A DNA stretch of 64,000 nucleotides from Herbaspirillum rhizosphaerae (GTDB lineage Bacteria; Pseudomonadota; Gammaproteobacteria; Burkholderiales; Burkholderiaceae_D): positions 186,001-250,000 of the forward strand of contig NZ_LFLU01000005.1 of assembly GCF_001189965.1 (NCBI RefSeq), written 5' to 3'. Under the pieces are notes generated by a model. The model did no database searches. It had not been told where the DNA came from and saw nothing but the letters and a program-made list of their open reading frames with translations. Shown here piece by piece: positions 56,732 through 64,000 of the stretch (position 1 is its first letter; every line of letters starts with the position of its first letter). The translations under genes were made by a program, and so were the position numbers.

Positions 56732-57937
56732 ATGCCTAAATACCTGAAGATCACGTTGTATTGCGCCGTCGGCTTGAGCTTGCTGGCGGGCTTGTGCTGG
56801 CCCGTCACGCGCTTTTTGCGTCTGCCGTCACCCACAGCGTTGGTCGGCCTGGCGCTTGAGTTGCGGCCGTTTTCGCAAAGCTACGTCTATTTCGACAGCG
56901 CCCCGCTCGCAGCGAGTACGAATCCGCAAGCGTTGCAAGCACCGTCCCCAGCGCAATCGACCGCACCATCGCCATTCCTGTCCCAGCAAGTGGCCTGGCG
57001 CAATGGCGGAACCATCGGCCTCGCACAATTTTTAAGCGAAACCCACACCGATGCCTTGCTGGTCATTCATCGCGGCCAGCTCGTTCAGGAACTCTATCCA
57101 CTCGGTGCAAACCGGGAAACCATCTTCCCCTCGTATTCCGTCGCCAAGTCCATCCTGTCCGACCTGACCGGCATCGCCGTGCAAGAAGGTAAACTTTCCC
57201 TCGCTGATCCGGTGCGCAAATATCTCCCGTACCTTCCGGAGAAATTCGATTCGCTGAAAGTGAGCGACCTGCTCAACATGCATTCCGGCATCCACGTCGA
57301 TGAGAAATACGACAGCGTGTTTTCGCAGATCGCTTACATGTACATCACCACTGATCTCAAGCGTTTCGTGCGCGGGCTTGGGGCGACGCAGTTCACGCCG
57401 GGCGAGGGGTTTGTCTATCGCAGCATCGACTATCTGTTGCTGGGCATGGTGTTGTCGGCGGCGACAGGAGAGCCGTTGACGCGCTATCTGCAGGACAAGC
57501 TGTGGCAGCCGATGGGCGCGCAGTTTCCGGCGAGCTGGAGTGTGGATAGCGACGCCGGTGGGGTGGAGAAGAGTTTTTGCTGCATCAATGCGCGCGCCGT
57601 CGATTTTGCGCGTTACGGGTTGCTGCATGTGCGCCGCGGGCAGGCGAACGGCAAAGTAGTATTGCCGGAGAGCTGGATGCAGCGGCCGGAGCAGGTCGGT
57701 GTCGCGGATGCGGACTTTGCCTACGGCCGCGGCTGGTGGTTGCCGCGCCGCGCCACCAACGGGCAGGATTACACGGCCATCGGTATCCACGGGCAGTATG
57801 TCTATATCGATCCGGTCAGCGATACTGTCATCGTCAAGCTGAGCGATCACGGTGCGGAGCAGGACGAGGCGTTGACGGTTGCTGCGTTTCGCAGCATCGT
57901 GGCGTTGTTGTCATCGCCGCCATCGACTCCGCACTGA
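56732..57937 (+). CDS. Membrane-anchored beta-lactamase-family serine hydrolase (NylB/EstB-like)
   Basis: 401 residues from ATG 56732. An N-terminal membrane helix (about 6-27) leads to a linker and a class C beta-lactamase fold. The SxxK motif is SVAKS in FPSYSVAKSILSDL (about 141-148), and the second motif is YRS in GFVYRSIDYLLLG where class C enzymes have YxN. A His/Gly strand (GIHGQYVYID) near residue 350 replaces KTG. This pattern fits esterases and 6-aminohexanoate-dimer-hydrolase-like proteins better than true beta-lactamases. The natural substrate is unknown. It lies directly after tRNA-Ile2. Confidence 0.88.
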   Translation: MPKYLKITLYCAVGLSLLAGLCWPVTRFLRLPSPTALVGLALELRPFSQSYVYFDSAPLAASTNPQALQAPSPAQSTAPSPFLSQQVAWRNGGTIGLAQFLSETHTDALLVIHRGQLVQELYPLGANRETIFPSYSVAKSILSDLTGIAVQEGKLSLADPVRKYLPYLPEKFDSLKVSDLLNMHSGIHVDEKYDSVFSQIAYMYITTDLKRFVRGLGATQFTPGEGFVYRSIDYLLLGMVLSAATGEPLTRYLQDKLWQPMGAQFPASWSVDSDAGGVEKSFCCINARAVDFARYGLLHVRRGQANGKVVLPESWMQRPEQVGVADADFAYGRGWWLPRRATNGQDYTAIGIHGQYVYIDPVSDTVIVKLSDHGAEQDEALTVAAFRSIVALLSSPPSTPH

Positions 57938-57960
57938 GCCGGACATGCAACGATAGAAAC

Positions 57961-57989
57961 AAAAAGGGCCTGCAACGCAGGCCCTTTTT
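57961..57989. terminator. Bidirectional terminator
   Basis: AAAAAGGGCCTGC and GCAGGCCCTTTTT form a perfect 13-bp stem around AAC. It separates the serine hydrolase gene from the convergent membrane protein gene and can stop transcripts from both. Confidence 0.9.
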
Positions 57990-58018
57990 CCATACGGGAT
58001 TCTGGCGATAAGTCGCGC

Positions 58019-59434
58019 TCAATTCCTGGTGCGAATTTCTTTTAATCCGAAATACTTCGCAAAGCAGCCGTTCTCCCATTGCTTGGGATCTTCCTTAATA
58101 TCGTTGAAGAAGGTGATCGGCTTCTGATCTTGCGTATAAGCCTCTACGACCAGCGTCTGGCCTTTTGCCGAACTGACGAGGTTCAGCCGGGCGGTGATCA
58201 GGTCCCGTAACCGGACGCTTTCCTGCATGCCATCCAGCAGCGGTTTCCAGGTCAGATGGGGGGCAAAGACTGAACTTACTATCGTGGCAATGAGTGCACA
58301 CGCGATCAGGCCTGCCAGGAGCGGCCGGGGTTGGCCTTCGGATCTCGCGCGGCTGCGTTGATACAGCTGGGTCGCAACAAAGAATCCGATCAGGTTCACC
58401 AGCAGAAAATCAATCGTTCTGGCTCTCTCCGGCCCCAGCTCATTGAGTGCATACGCTCTGGCAAAAATACTGGCCCACAGCGCGAGGAGAAGAAACAGGC
58501 AGAACGCAAAAGCCTGGTTGCGCGTGAAAGAAAAATCCCGGCGGACGCGGCAGAACCACAGCAGGCAACGGAACATCAGAACGCTGACCAGTATCGGCAG
58601 CGCGTATTTGGTCACCAGCAGCGTGAACGATACCCAGGCGGCGATCAGTACATTGGTGTTGTGGGGCGTCAGACCGGCCCGCAGGAAGTTGCCGGGAGCG
58701 AGGCCGGAAATCAGGGCGCCGACGATTGCCGCAGCCATGATCCATGCAACGGCTCGGTTGTTTTTCGTTGCGAGCGAAACGACGAGCAGGGGAAAGAGCA
58801 GGGTGACATGCGCGAGCATGACCGTTTCATTGAAGCTGGCCAGCAGTATGCTTGCCAGGGAAAGCACCAGGGTGCGCTGCCAGCGCAACTGGACCGCGCC
58901 GGTAAAGATGCGCCATTCTTCCGCGATCAGTACAAGAAAAAGCGCGCAGGATACCCCGTACGTGGCGCCGCCGGAAAGCCAGAACAGTGATTCCCGCATA
59001 CGGAATGTCGTCATGAGAATGACAAAGAACAACAACAGCATTGCCTTTGTTTTCAGATCGACGCTGGACAGGAAATGGCGGACGGCGAAAAAATTGAGGA
59101 CCAGGATCGTCAGCGGGACGAGATAATAATAGTGAAACAGCAGCGTGTCCGCTCCCGCAAATGCGCTGATCAGGAAAGCTGCCGTATACCGGCCTCCCCA
59201 CGTGAAGTATTCAATCACGACGTTCTGGATAACGCCGCGCTCATGCGCGCCGGCGCCATAGCAGAAATCGTCGACCGCAGGGATCGCCAGAAGCGCATTC
59301 CATACAATCCAGCCCAAAAACGCTACGCCCAGCAGGGAGAAGACAATCAGGCAAATTTGCGAAAGCCGTCGGTCGGAGATGTCGAACACGCTGTTTCCGG
59401 GTGTTGTGGCGGAGGATATTTTTTCGGTAGTCAA
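58019..59434 (-). CDS. Polytopic membrane protein, DUF6056-like putative GT-C glycosyltransferase
   Basis: 471 residues with about eleven hydrophobic helices and a soluble C-terminal tail. The first outer loop has VDDFCYG (about residues 54-60), an acidic pair placed as in GT-C enzymes such as GtrC/Wzy-like glycosyltransferases, and later RMRESLFWLSGGATYGVS, a region resembling acceptor-site loops. It is divergent from a GtrB-like gene (205 bases to the proposed GtrB start). In serotype-converting systems GtrB loads glucose or another sugar on a lipid carrier, GtrA flips it and a polytopic protein attaches it to the O antigen; this gene may play the last role, though no gtrA is near. Base composition looks less GC-rich than in its neighbours. 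Confidence 0.8.
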   Translation of the reverse strand: MTTEKISSATTPGNSVFDISDRRLSQICLIVFSLLGVAFLGWIVWNALLAIPAVDDFCYGAGAHERGVIQNVVIEYFTWGGRYTAAFLISAFAGADTLLFHYYYLVPLTILVLNFFAVRHFLSSVDLKTKAMLLLFFVILMTTFRMRESLFWLSGGATYGVSCALFLVLIAEEWRIFTGAVQLRWQRTLVLSLASILLASFNETVMLAHVTLLFPLLVVSLATKNNRAVAWIMAAAIVGALISGLAPGNFLRAGLTPHNTNVLIAAWVSFTLLVTKYALPILVSVLMFRCLLWFCRVRRDFSFTRNQAFAFCLFLLLALWASIFARAYALNELGPERARTIDFLLVNLIGFFVATQLYQRSRARSEGQPRPLLAGLIACALIATIVSSVFAPHLTWKPLLDGMQESVRLRDLITARLNLVSSAKGQTLVVEAYTQDQKPITFFNDIKEDPKQWENGCFAKYFGLKEIRTRN

Positions 59435-59639
59435 ATCGGTATCGCGTTTCTTGTCTATTTGATATGTGAAGCATTTGTCGAACTATCACGCGGGATTGTA
59501 TTTCCATCGCCACCGGGCAGGCAAGGACGCATTTTCCGCTTATGCGGTGAAAGCCGGAAATTTGCATGGCACAGGGTATCCACAATTCATTAGAATGGCA
59601 TCTTTCTCCAGCGCGAGTGGGGAGTTTAATGAGAAAAGC

Positions 59640-60602
59640 ATGGTGATCAAAAGAAAATCCGTATCGATCGTGGCGCCGTTCTATAACGAGGGCGAAGGTG
59701 TCGTCCTGTTCTGGAATGCGATCCGAGAAATCCTTGATGCCATGCCGGCATATGACTTTGAAGTGATTTGCGTCGACGACGGCAGCAAGGATGATACCTT
59801 GCAACAGCTGATATCGATCGCAGCGCAAGATCAACGCTTCCGCGTTGTCGAGCTTTCTCGCAATTTCGGGAAAGAAGCGGCGCTGACCGCCGGGATTGAC
59901 GCGGCGGTTGGCGATGCCGTGATTCCCATCGATGCGGATTTGCAGGATCCTCCCGAGCTGATTTCTGCAATGATCGCCGAGTGGGAAAAGGGTGCGGAAG
60001 TGGTCCTGGCGCGACGGATGGACAGAAGCACAGACACGTATATGAAACGCAAGACGGCGGAATTGTTCTACCGATTCCACAATCGCCTGTCGCACATCAA
60101 GATTCCGGAAAATGTCGGCGACTTCCGCCTGATGGATCGTACCGCGGTTGACGTACTTAAACAGCTGCCGGAGCGGCAGCGTTTCATGAAGGGCTTGTTC
60201 GCCTGGGTGGGTTTCAAGACGACCACCGTGGATTACAAGCGCAGTGCGCGAGAAGTCGGCACCACGAAGTTCTCGGGCTGGAAGCTGTGGAATTTCGCCC
60301 TTGAGGGCATTACGAGTTTCAGTACCGCACCGTTAAAGCTGATGACCTACATCGGCGGCGCCGGGACGCTGATCACCTTGTTTTATGCGCTGTACATCGT
60401 TTTCAGGACACTGATTCACGGGGTCGACGTGCCGGGTTATGCCTCGCTGCTGGTTGCCGTGCTGTTCGTCGGAAGTCTGCAGTTGATCGGGATTGGGATC
60501 CTTGGCGAATACGTGGGGCGGATTTACATGGAAACAAAGCAGCGTCCGACCTATGTCGTGCGCCGGAATCATGGTGGCGCGAACACGACGGATCGCTCTT
60601 AG
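59640..60602 (+). CDS. GtrB/DPM1-like polyprenyl-phosphate glycosyltransferase (GT2)
   Basis: 320 residues from ATG 59640; a longer frame to 59466 is not supported. GT-A domain: VSIVAPFYNEGEGV at the N-terminus, the DXD-region VCVDDGS and IDADLQDPPELI (about 87-100), the GDFRLMDR acceptor region (about 160-167) and then two C-terminal membrane helices (about 225-248 and 262-285), as in GtrB/YfdH. It should transfer a sugar from a nucleotide donor to undecaprenyl phosphate at the inner membrane. It is divergent from the polytopic protein gene, its likely partner. The sugar is not predictable. Confidence 0.92.
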   Translation: MVIKRKSVSIVAPFYNEGEGVVLFWNAIREILDAMPAYDFEVICVDDGSKDDTLQQLISIAAQDQRFRVVELSRNFGKEAALTAGIDAAVGDAVIPIDADLQDPPELISAMIAEWEKGAEVVLARRMDRSTDTYMKRKTAELFYRFHNRLSHIKIPENVGDFRLMDRTAVDVLKQLPERQRFMKGLFAWVGFKTTTVDYKRSAREVGTTKFSGWKLWNFALEGITSFSTAPLKLMTYIGGAGTLITLFYALYIVFRTLIHGVDVPGYASLLVAVLFVGSLQLIGIGILGEYVGRIYMETKQRPTYVVRRNHGGANTTDRS

Positions 60603-60663
60603 CCTGCGCCGTCGTCATCGTTCTTGTAGCGATGCCGTGCGTTCAGGCTGTACTTCCGCAATG

Positions 60664-60696
60664 AAAAGGGCTTACGGTGCGCCGTAAGCCCTTTTT
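60664..60696. terminator. Bidirectional terminator between gtrB-like gene and fdhA
   Basis: AAAAGGGCTTACGG and CCGTAAGCCCTTTT form a perfect 14-bp stem with loop TGCG and T/A runs on both sides. It nearly duplicates the terminator at 56565-56597, including the preceding GCAAT. Confidence 0.9.
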
Positions 60697-60729
60697 CGAA
60701 GAACGACTGCAAAAGGCTGCAAACAACAG

Positions 60730-61926
60730 CTAGGCCGCCAGCGCCCCGTGCGGATCAATCACAAACTTCTTCGGCGCACCCGCATCGAACTCACCGTAGC
60801 CGCCCGGCGCCTGATCCAGCGAGATCACTTGCACGCCGACGATGTCGGCGATGTGCAGGCGGTCCCACAGGATGGCTTGCATGAGCTGGCGGTTGTATTT
60901 CATCACCGGAGTCTGGCCGGTATGCAGGCTGTGCGACTTGGCCCATCCCAGCCCCAGGCGGATGCTGAGGCTGCCGTGCTTGGCGGCGCTGTCGACCGCG
61001 CCCGGATCGTCGGTGACGTAGAGGCCGGGAATGCCGATGCGGCCGGCGGCGCGGGTGATTTCCATGAGCGAATTCAGCACGGTGGCCGGCGCTTCCACCT
61101 GTGAACCGCTGTGACCGTGGCCGCGCGCTTCGAAGCCGACGCAGTCGATGGCGCAGTCGACCTCCGAGTCGCCGAGGATAGCGGCGATCTGGTCGGCCAG
61201 CGTCGCATCCTGCGACAGATCGACGGTTTCAAAGCCGACGCTGCGTGCATGTTGCAGGCGGGTCGCGTTGACGTCGCCGACGATCACCACCGCTGCTCCC
61301 AGCAGTCGCGCCGATGCTGCTGCCGCCAGACCGACCGGGCCGGCGCCGGCGACATATACCGTGGAGCCCGGGCCGACGCCCGCCGTCACAGCGCCGTGGA
61401 AACCGGTCGGCAAGATATCGGACAGGCAGGTCAGGTCGGTGATCTTTTCCATCGCCTTGTCCTTGTCGGGAAAGCGCAGCAGGTTGAAGTCGGCGTACGG
61501 CACCATGACGTATTCCGCCTGTCCGCCGATCCAGCCGCCCATGTCGACGTAGCCGTAGGCGCCGCCTGCGCGTGCCGGGTTGACGCTGAGGCAGACGCCG
61601 GTGTGCTGCTCCTTGCAGGTGCGGCAGCGGCCGCAGGCGACGTTGAAGGGCACCGAGACCAGATCGCCCTTTTTGAGCGTTTCGACGTCCTTGCCGACTT
61701 CGATCACTTCGCCGGTGATCTCGTGCCCCAGCACCAATCCCGACGGCGCGGTCGTGCGGCCGCGCACCATGTGCTGGTCCGAGCCGCAGATGTTGGTCGT
61801 CACGACCTTGAGGATGACGCCATGTTCGATCTTCCGGCCTTGCGGATTGTCGAACTTGGGAAACGGAATCGACTGCACTTCGACGCGCCCGTGCGCGACG
61901 TACACCACACCACGATTTTCTGCCAT
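60730..61926 (-). CDS. fdhA: Glutathione-independent formaldehyde dehydrogenase
   Basis: 398 residues of the zinc alcohol dehydrogenase superfamily, long FdhA branch. It starts MAENRGVVYVAHGRVEVQ. The catalytic zinc region has NICGSDQHM (about 46-54) and GHEITGEVIEVG; the structural zinc loop is CGRCRTCKEQHTGVC (about 98-112); NAD binding is in VYVAGAGPVGLAAAASARLLGA. These features match P. putida FdhA, which oxidises formaldehyde (as its hydrate or by dismutation) with tightly bound NAD. It lies 75 bases downstream of a 6PGDH-like gene on the same strand. Demethylation of aromatic compounds is a common source of formaldehyde. Confidence 0.96.
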   Translation of the reverse strand: MAENRGVVYVAHGRVEVQSIPFPKFDNPQGRKIEHGVILKVVTTNICGSDQHMVRGRTTAPSGLVLGHEITGEVIEVGKDVETLKKGDLVSVPFNVACGRCRTCKEQHTGVCLSVNPARAGGAYGYVDMGGWIGGQAEYVMVPYADFNLLRFPDKDKAMEKITDLTCLSDILPTGFHGAVTAGVGPGSTVYVAGAGPVGLAAAASARLLGAAVVIVGDVNATRLQHARSVGFETVDLSQDATLADQIAAILGDSEVDCAIDCVGFEARGHGHSGSQVEAPATVLNSLMEITRAAGRIGIPGLYVTDDPGAVDSAAKHGSLSIRLGLGWAKSHSLHTGQTPVMKYNRQLMQAILWDRLHIADIVGVQVISLDQAPGGYGEFDAGAPKKFVIDPHGALAA

Positions 61927-62001
61927 GAATCATCTCCTTTGTTATGGGTAAATCCCTGTTGCAATCTGATTAATCCATGATCTGAAATCGGATGATGCAG
62001 A

Positions 62002-62946
62002 TCAGGCAGTCTTCTTCGAGACCTTGATATCGGTCGCCGTTGCAGAGACTGCGGCAATACGGTCGGCAACCTCGCGCCAGCTCTTTTCCTGTTTGTCGAC
62101 GATGCCCGCCAGCACCTGGTCGGCCAGCCAATCCTGGCGCTCGGCGATGGCCGACGACAACCAGGGCGTCAGGCCTGCATCGCCGACGGTGTGGGCGACT
62201 TCGCGCATTTCAGCGGCGCGGCGCCGGCCGTGCTGCACCACGCGCGAGACGAGGTAATCGGCCTGGTGCTGCCAGTCGATACCGGGAAACGTCTCCGCCA
62301 GCGAGGCCAGCACTTCTTGTTCCACTCCATAGTGGCGCGCGGTGAACATGCTCTCGACGGTGAGCGCTTCCAGGCCCTTGATCATCACGCTGCGGCACAT
62401 CTTGATGGCCGAGGCTAAGCCGATGTCGGGTGATGCGTGCGTCATCTTCATGCCGGAGGTCGCCATCAGCGCCATGAATTCCGCTGCATGCGGGCCGCCC
62501 AGCATCATCGGCACGGCAATGCCGTAGGGCGGGATCGACGCCATCACCGCGGCTTCCACATAGAGGGCGCGGCGGCGCGTGAGCAGCGCGAAGCTCTCTT
62601 GCTTGAGCGCCGGCGAGACGGAATTGATATCGAGGAAAAATTGTCCCGGGCGTATCGACGCCGCCGTCTGCACGGCGACCTCGCGCGCAGCGCTTGCCGT
62701 CACCGCAGAGATGATGACGTCGGCGTCGGCGATGGCGGACACGGAATCTGCGCATAACCTCACGCCGGCGGCAGAGGCTGCCTCGTGCATGGTTTGCGCG
62801 GCGACGGCATCGTGCAGCAAGATGTCGTAAGCCGATACGGTGCAGCGTCCCGTCGCCGATAAACCTTGCGCAAGGATCTTGCCGGCCTCGCCGTAACCGA
62901 TGAGGCAGACAGAAATCAGGGCAGGGGTGGACACGGCCACAGTCAT
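62002..62946 (-). CDS. NAD(P)-dependent 6-phosphogluconate/beta-hydroxyacid dehydrogenase-like protein
   Basis: 314 residues from ATG 62946 (GCGGAAACTCTC upstream). Rossmann GYGEAGKILAQGL (about 18-30), the DINSVSPALKQ strand-loop (about 121-132), and the helical C-terminal domain with the Lys in IKMCRSVMIKGLEAL (about 181-195, DUF1932-type). The family reduces or oxidises beta-hydroxy acids or imines; the substrate is not known. It probably shares a transcript with fdhA downstream and is divergent from the LysR gene, which may control it. Confidence 0.9.
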   Translation of the reverse strand: MTVAVSTPALISVCLIGYGEAGKILAQGLSATGRCTVSAYDILLHDAVAAQTMHEAASAAGVRLCADSVSAIADADVIISAVTASAAREVAVQTAASIRPGQFFLDINSVSPALKQESFALLTRRRALYVEAAVMASIPPYGIAVPMMLGGPHAAEFMALMATSGMKMTHASPDIGLASAIKMCRSVMIKGLEALTVESMFTARHYGVEQEVLASLAETFPGIDWQHQADYLVSRVVQHGRRRAAEMREVAHTVGDAGLTPWLSSAIAERQDWLADQVLAGIVDKQEKSWREVADRIAAVSATATDIKVSKKTA

Positions 62947-63213
62947 GAGAGTTTCCGCGAGAAAAAGAGAAGCCCGGCAACCGGGCGGTCGTCCGATTCT
63001 GTGGGAATTCGCTTCGGCGGACCAGCCGAATTCGCCCGCATAGCCATCTAATTTTCTTATTGGAGTGGAAGAATTGATGTCGATTGCATAAGCTGTGGCG
63101 TGACCTCGCGCGTAGTCGCAATGCGAGCTTGTCAAAACCGCGCATATCCTTCATCCTACAAAAAAAGATACCGAAAATTATTCTTCCGCAACGCCAGGAG
63201 CCGCTCTCTTTCT

Positions 63214-64000
63214 ATGACTTCCACCGTAAGCCTGCGACATCTGCGCGCCTTCATCACCGTGGCCGAACTGGGCAGCGTCACGCGCGCCGCCGATGCGCTG
63301 TATCGCGCGCAATCGGCGATTACGCGTTCGGTACACGAGCTTGAAACGGTTATCGGCGAGTCGCTGTTCGAACGCAAGTCCAGCGGCATGCTGCTGACGG
63401 TGTTCGGCAACACGCTGCTGTTCCGTGCACGCAGAGCGGCGCAGGAGTTCGAGCTGGCGCGCGATGAAATCTATAGCAAGATCAAGACGCCGGCCGGCGC
63501 GATGAAGACCTCCATCCTGTCGATGCTGTTCAACGAGCGTCGTCTGCAGATCTTCGTCAAGCTGGCCGAATCGCATCACATGCCCACGGTCGCCAACGCG
63601 CTCGGCATCACGCAACCGGCGGTCAGCGCTTCCATCTCGGACCTGGAAACCAGCCTCGGCGCCACCTTGTTCCAGCGCACGCCCAAGGGCATGCTGCTGA
63701 CCGAAGCCGGCGCCTTGCTGCTGTTTCGCGCCAAGCGCGCGCTGGCCGAACTGCGGCATGCCGAGGCCGACATCTCGGCGCTCAAGGGCACCACGCAAGG
63801 CCGCGTGGTGGTCGGCGCCTTGCCGCTGAGCCGCACCACCATCCTCCCGCGCGCGATCGCCAGCGTGATCGCAGCGCATCCGCAATTGCGCATCACCACC
63901 ATTGAGGGGCCGTTCGACAGCCTGGCGGCGCGCCTGCGCGCGGGCGACATCGACTTCATTCTGGGCGCGCTGCGCCCGCCGGAATATGCCAACGACTTGC
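63214..64000 (+). CDS. LysR-family regulator with two tandem HTH domains (C-terminus outside window)
   Basis: 262 codons are visible from ATG 63214. The first winged HTH is residues about 6-66 (LRHLRAFITVAELGSVTRAAD ALYRAQSAITRSVHELE) and a second complete HTH follows at about 108-168 (LAESHHMPTVANALGITQPAVSASISDLETSLGATLFQRTPKGMLLT). After it comes the start of the usual effector-binding domain (VVVGALPLSRTTILPRAI). Both HTH copies keep the LFxR and GMLLT wing motifs. Normal LysR proteins have one HTH and about 300 residues, so this one should exceed 400. AGGAG lies 13 bases before the ATG. It is divergent from the dehydrogenase gene, 267 bases away; the gap has no other gene. Confidence 0.9.
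   Translation, partial: MTSTVSLRHLRAFITVAELGSVTRAADALYRAQSAITRSVHELETVIGESLFERKSSGMLLTVFGNTLLFRARRAAQEFELARDEIYSKIKTPAGAMKTSILSMLFNERRLQIFVKLAESHHMPTVANALGITQPAVSASISDLETSLGATLFQRTPKGMLLTEAGALLLFRAKRALAELRHAEADISALKGTTQGRVVVGALPLSRTTILPRAIASVIAAHPQLRITTIEGPFDSLAARLRAGDIDFILGALRPPEYANDL

Noticed and set aside
56732-57937. Beta-lactamase resistance gene
   Set aside because: The YxN and KTG motifs of class C enzymes are replaced, and the family includes many esterases and amide hydrolases.

Overview
The window is 64 kb of a GC-rich proteobacterial chromosome. Gene content and order (rpsU-yqeY-dnaG-rpoD, trxA-rho, tsaE-amiC next to queG, an AddAB pair, dctPQM with dctSR) point to a betaproteobacterium of the Oxalobacteraceae, most like Herbaspirillum. 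That placement is inferred from gene families and not from a database search. Most of the window is ordinary core genome. No phage, insertion sequence or CRISPR array was seen. Coding density is high, and nearly all gaps longer than 300 bases contain recognisable promoters, terminators or repeats.

Layout. 1-7.0 kb: a truncated triple-PAS/GAF/GGDEF/EAL protein, two related chemoreceptors with WxxF-type C-terminal tails, and a DedA membrane protein. 7.3-12.9 kb: tsaE-amiC, divergent queG, and a penicillin/AHL-acylase-like exported hydrolase. 12.9-19.7 kb: a C4-dicarboxylate module with sensor kinase DctS, regulator DctR and an AEC-type permease in one operon, divergent from the TRAP transporter dctPQM. 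A probable small RNA follows. 20-26.5 kb: glyoxalase-like protein, ogt, xerD, ybaK, plsY, a sigma-like orphan, tsaD and ybiB. 26.5-33.5 kb: small HTH protein, MHYT-GGDEF-EAL protein, MATE exporter, PMT-type glycosyltransferase and rpmE2. 33.7-38.2 kb: a solitary ABC binding protein, then an ECF sigma/anti-sigma pair divergent from a Tat metallophosphoesterase and a CuA-like cupredoxin. 38.3-50.5 kb: rho, trxA, addB-addA, a cation:proton antiporter, ybdK and a YhiN-type flavoprotein. 50.7-56.6 kb: rpsU-yqeY-dnaG-rpoD and tRNA-Ile2(CAT). 56.7-60.7 kb: a short accessory-looking segment (serine hydrolase, polytopic GT-C-like protein, GtrB-like glycosyltransferase) bounded by near-identical terminators. 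60.7-64 kb: fdhA, a 6PGDH-like dehydrogenase and a LysR regulator with two DNA-binding domains, cut by the window end.

The best candidate for an undescribed system is the 35.3-38.1 kb cluster. The 147-base gap between the ECF sigma gene and the metallophosphoesterase carries the same bipartite motif, GGGAATAAA-N15-GTTT, once on each strand and well placed to drive both operons. This predicts a small, self-contained, autoregulated regulon whose output is a Tat-exported metallophosphoesterase plus a CuA-type cupredoxin in which the usual first histidine ligand appears to be methionine. Other points worth a second look are the tandem-HTH LysR protein, the roughly 240-residue Lys/Ala/Pro-rich extension of RpoD, the sigma-like orphan at 23.5 kb, a 125-bp inverted repeat upstream of yqeY, and the duplicated terminators around the glycosyltransferase segment.
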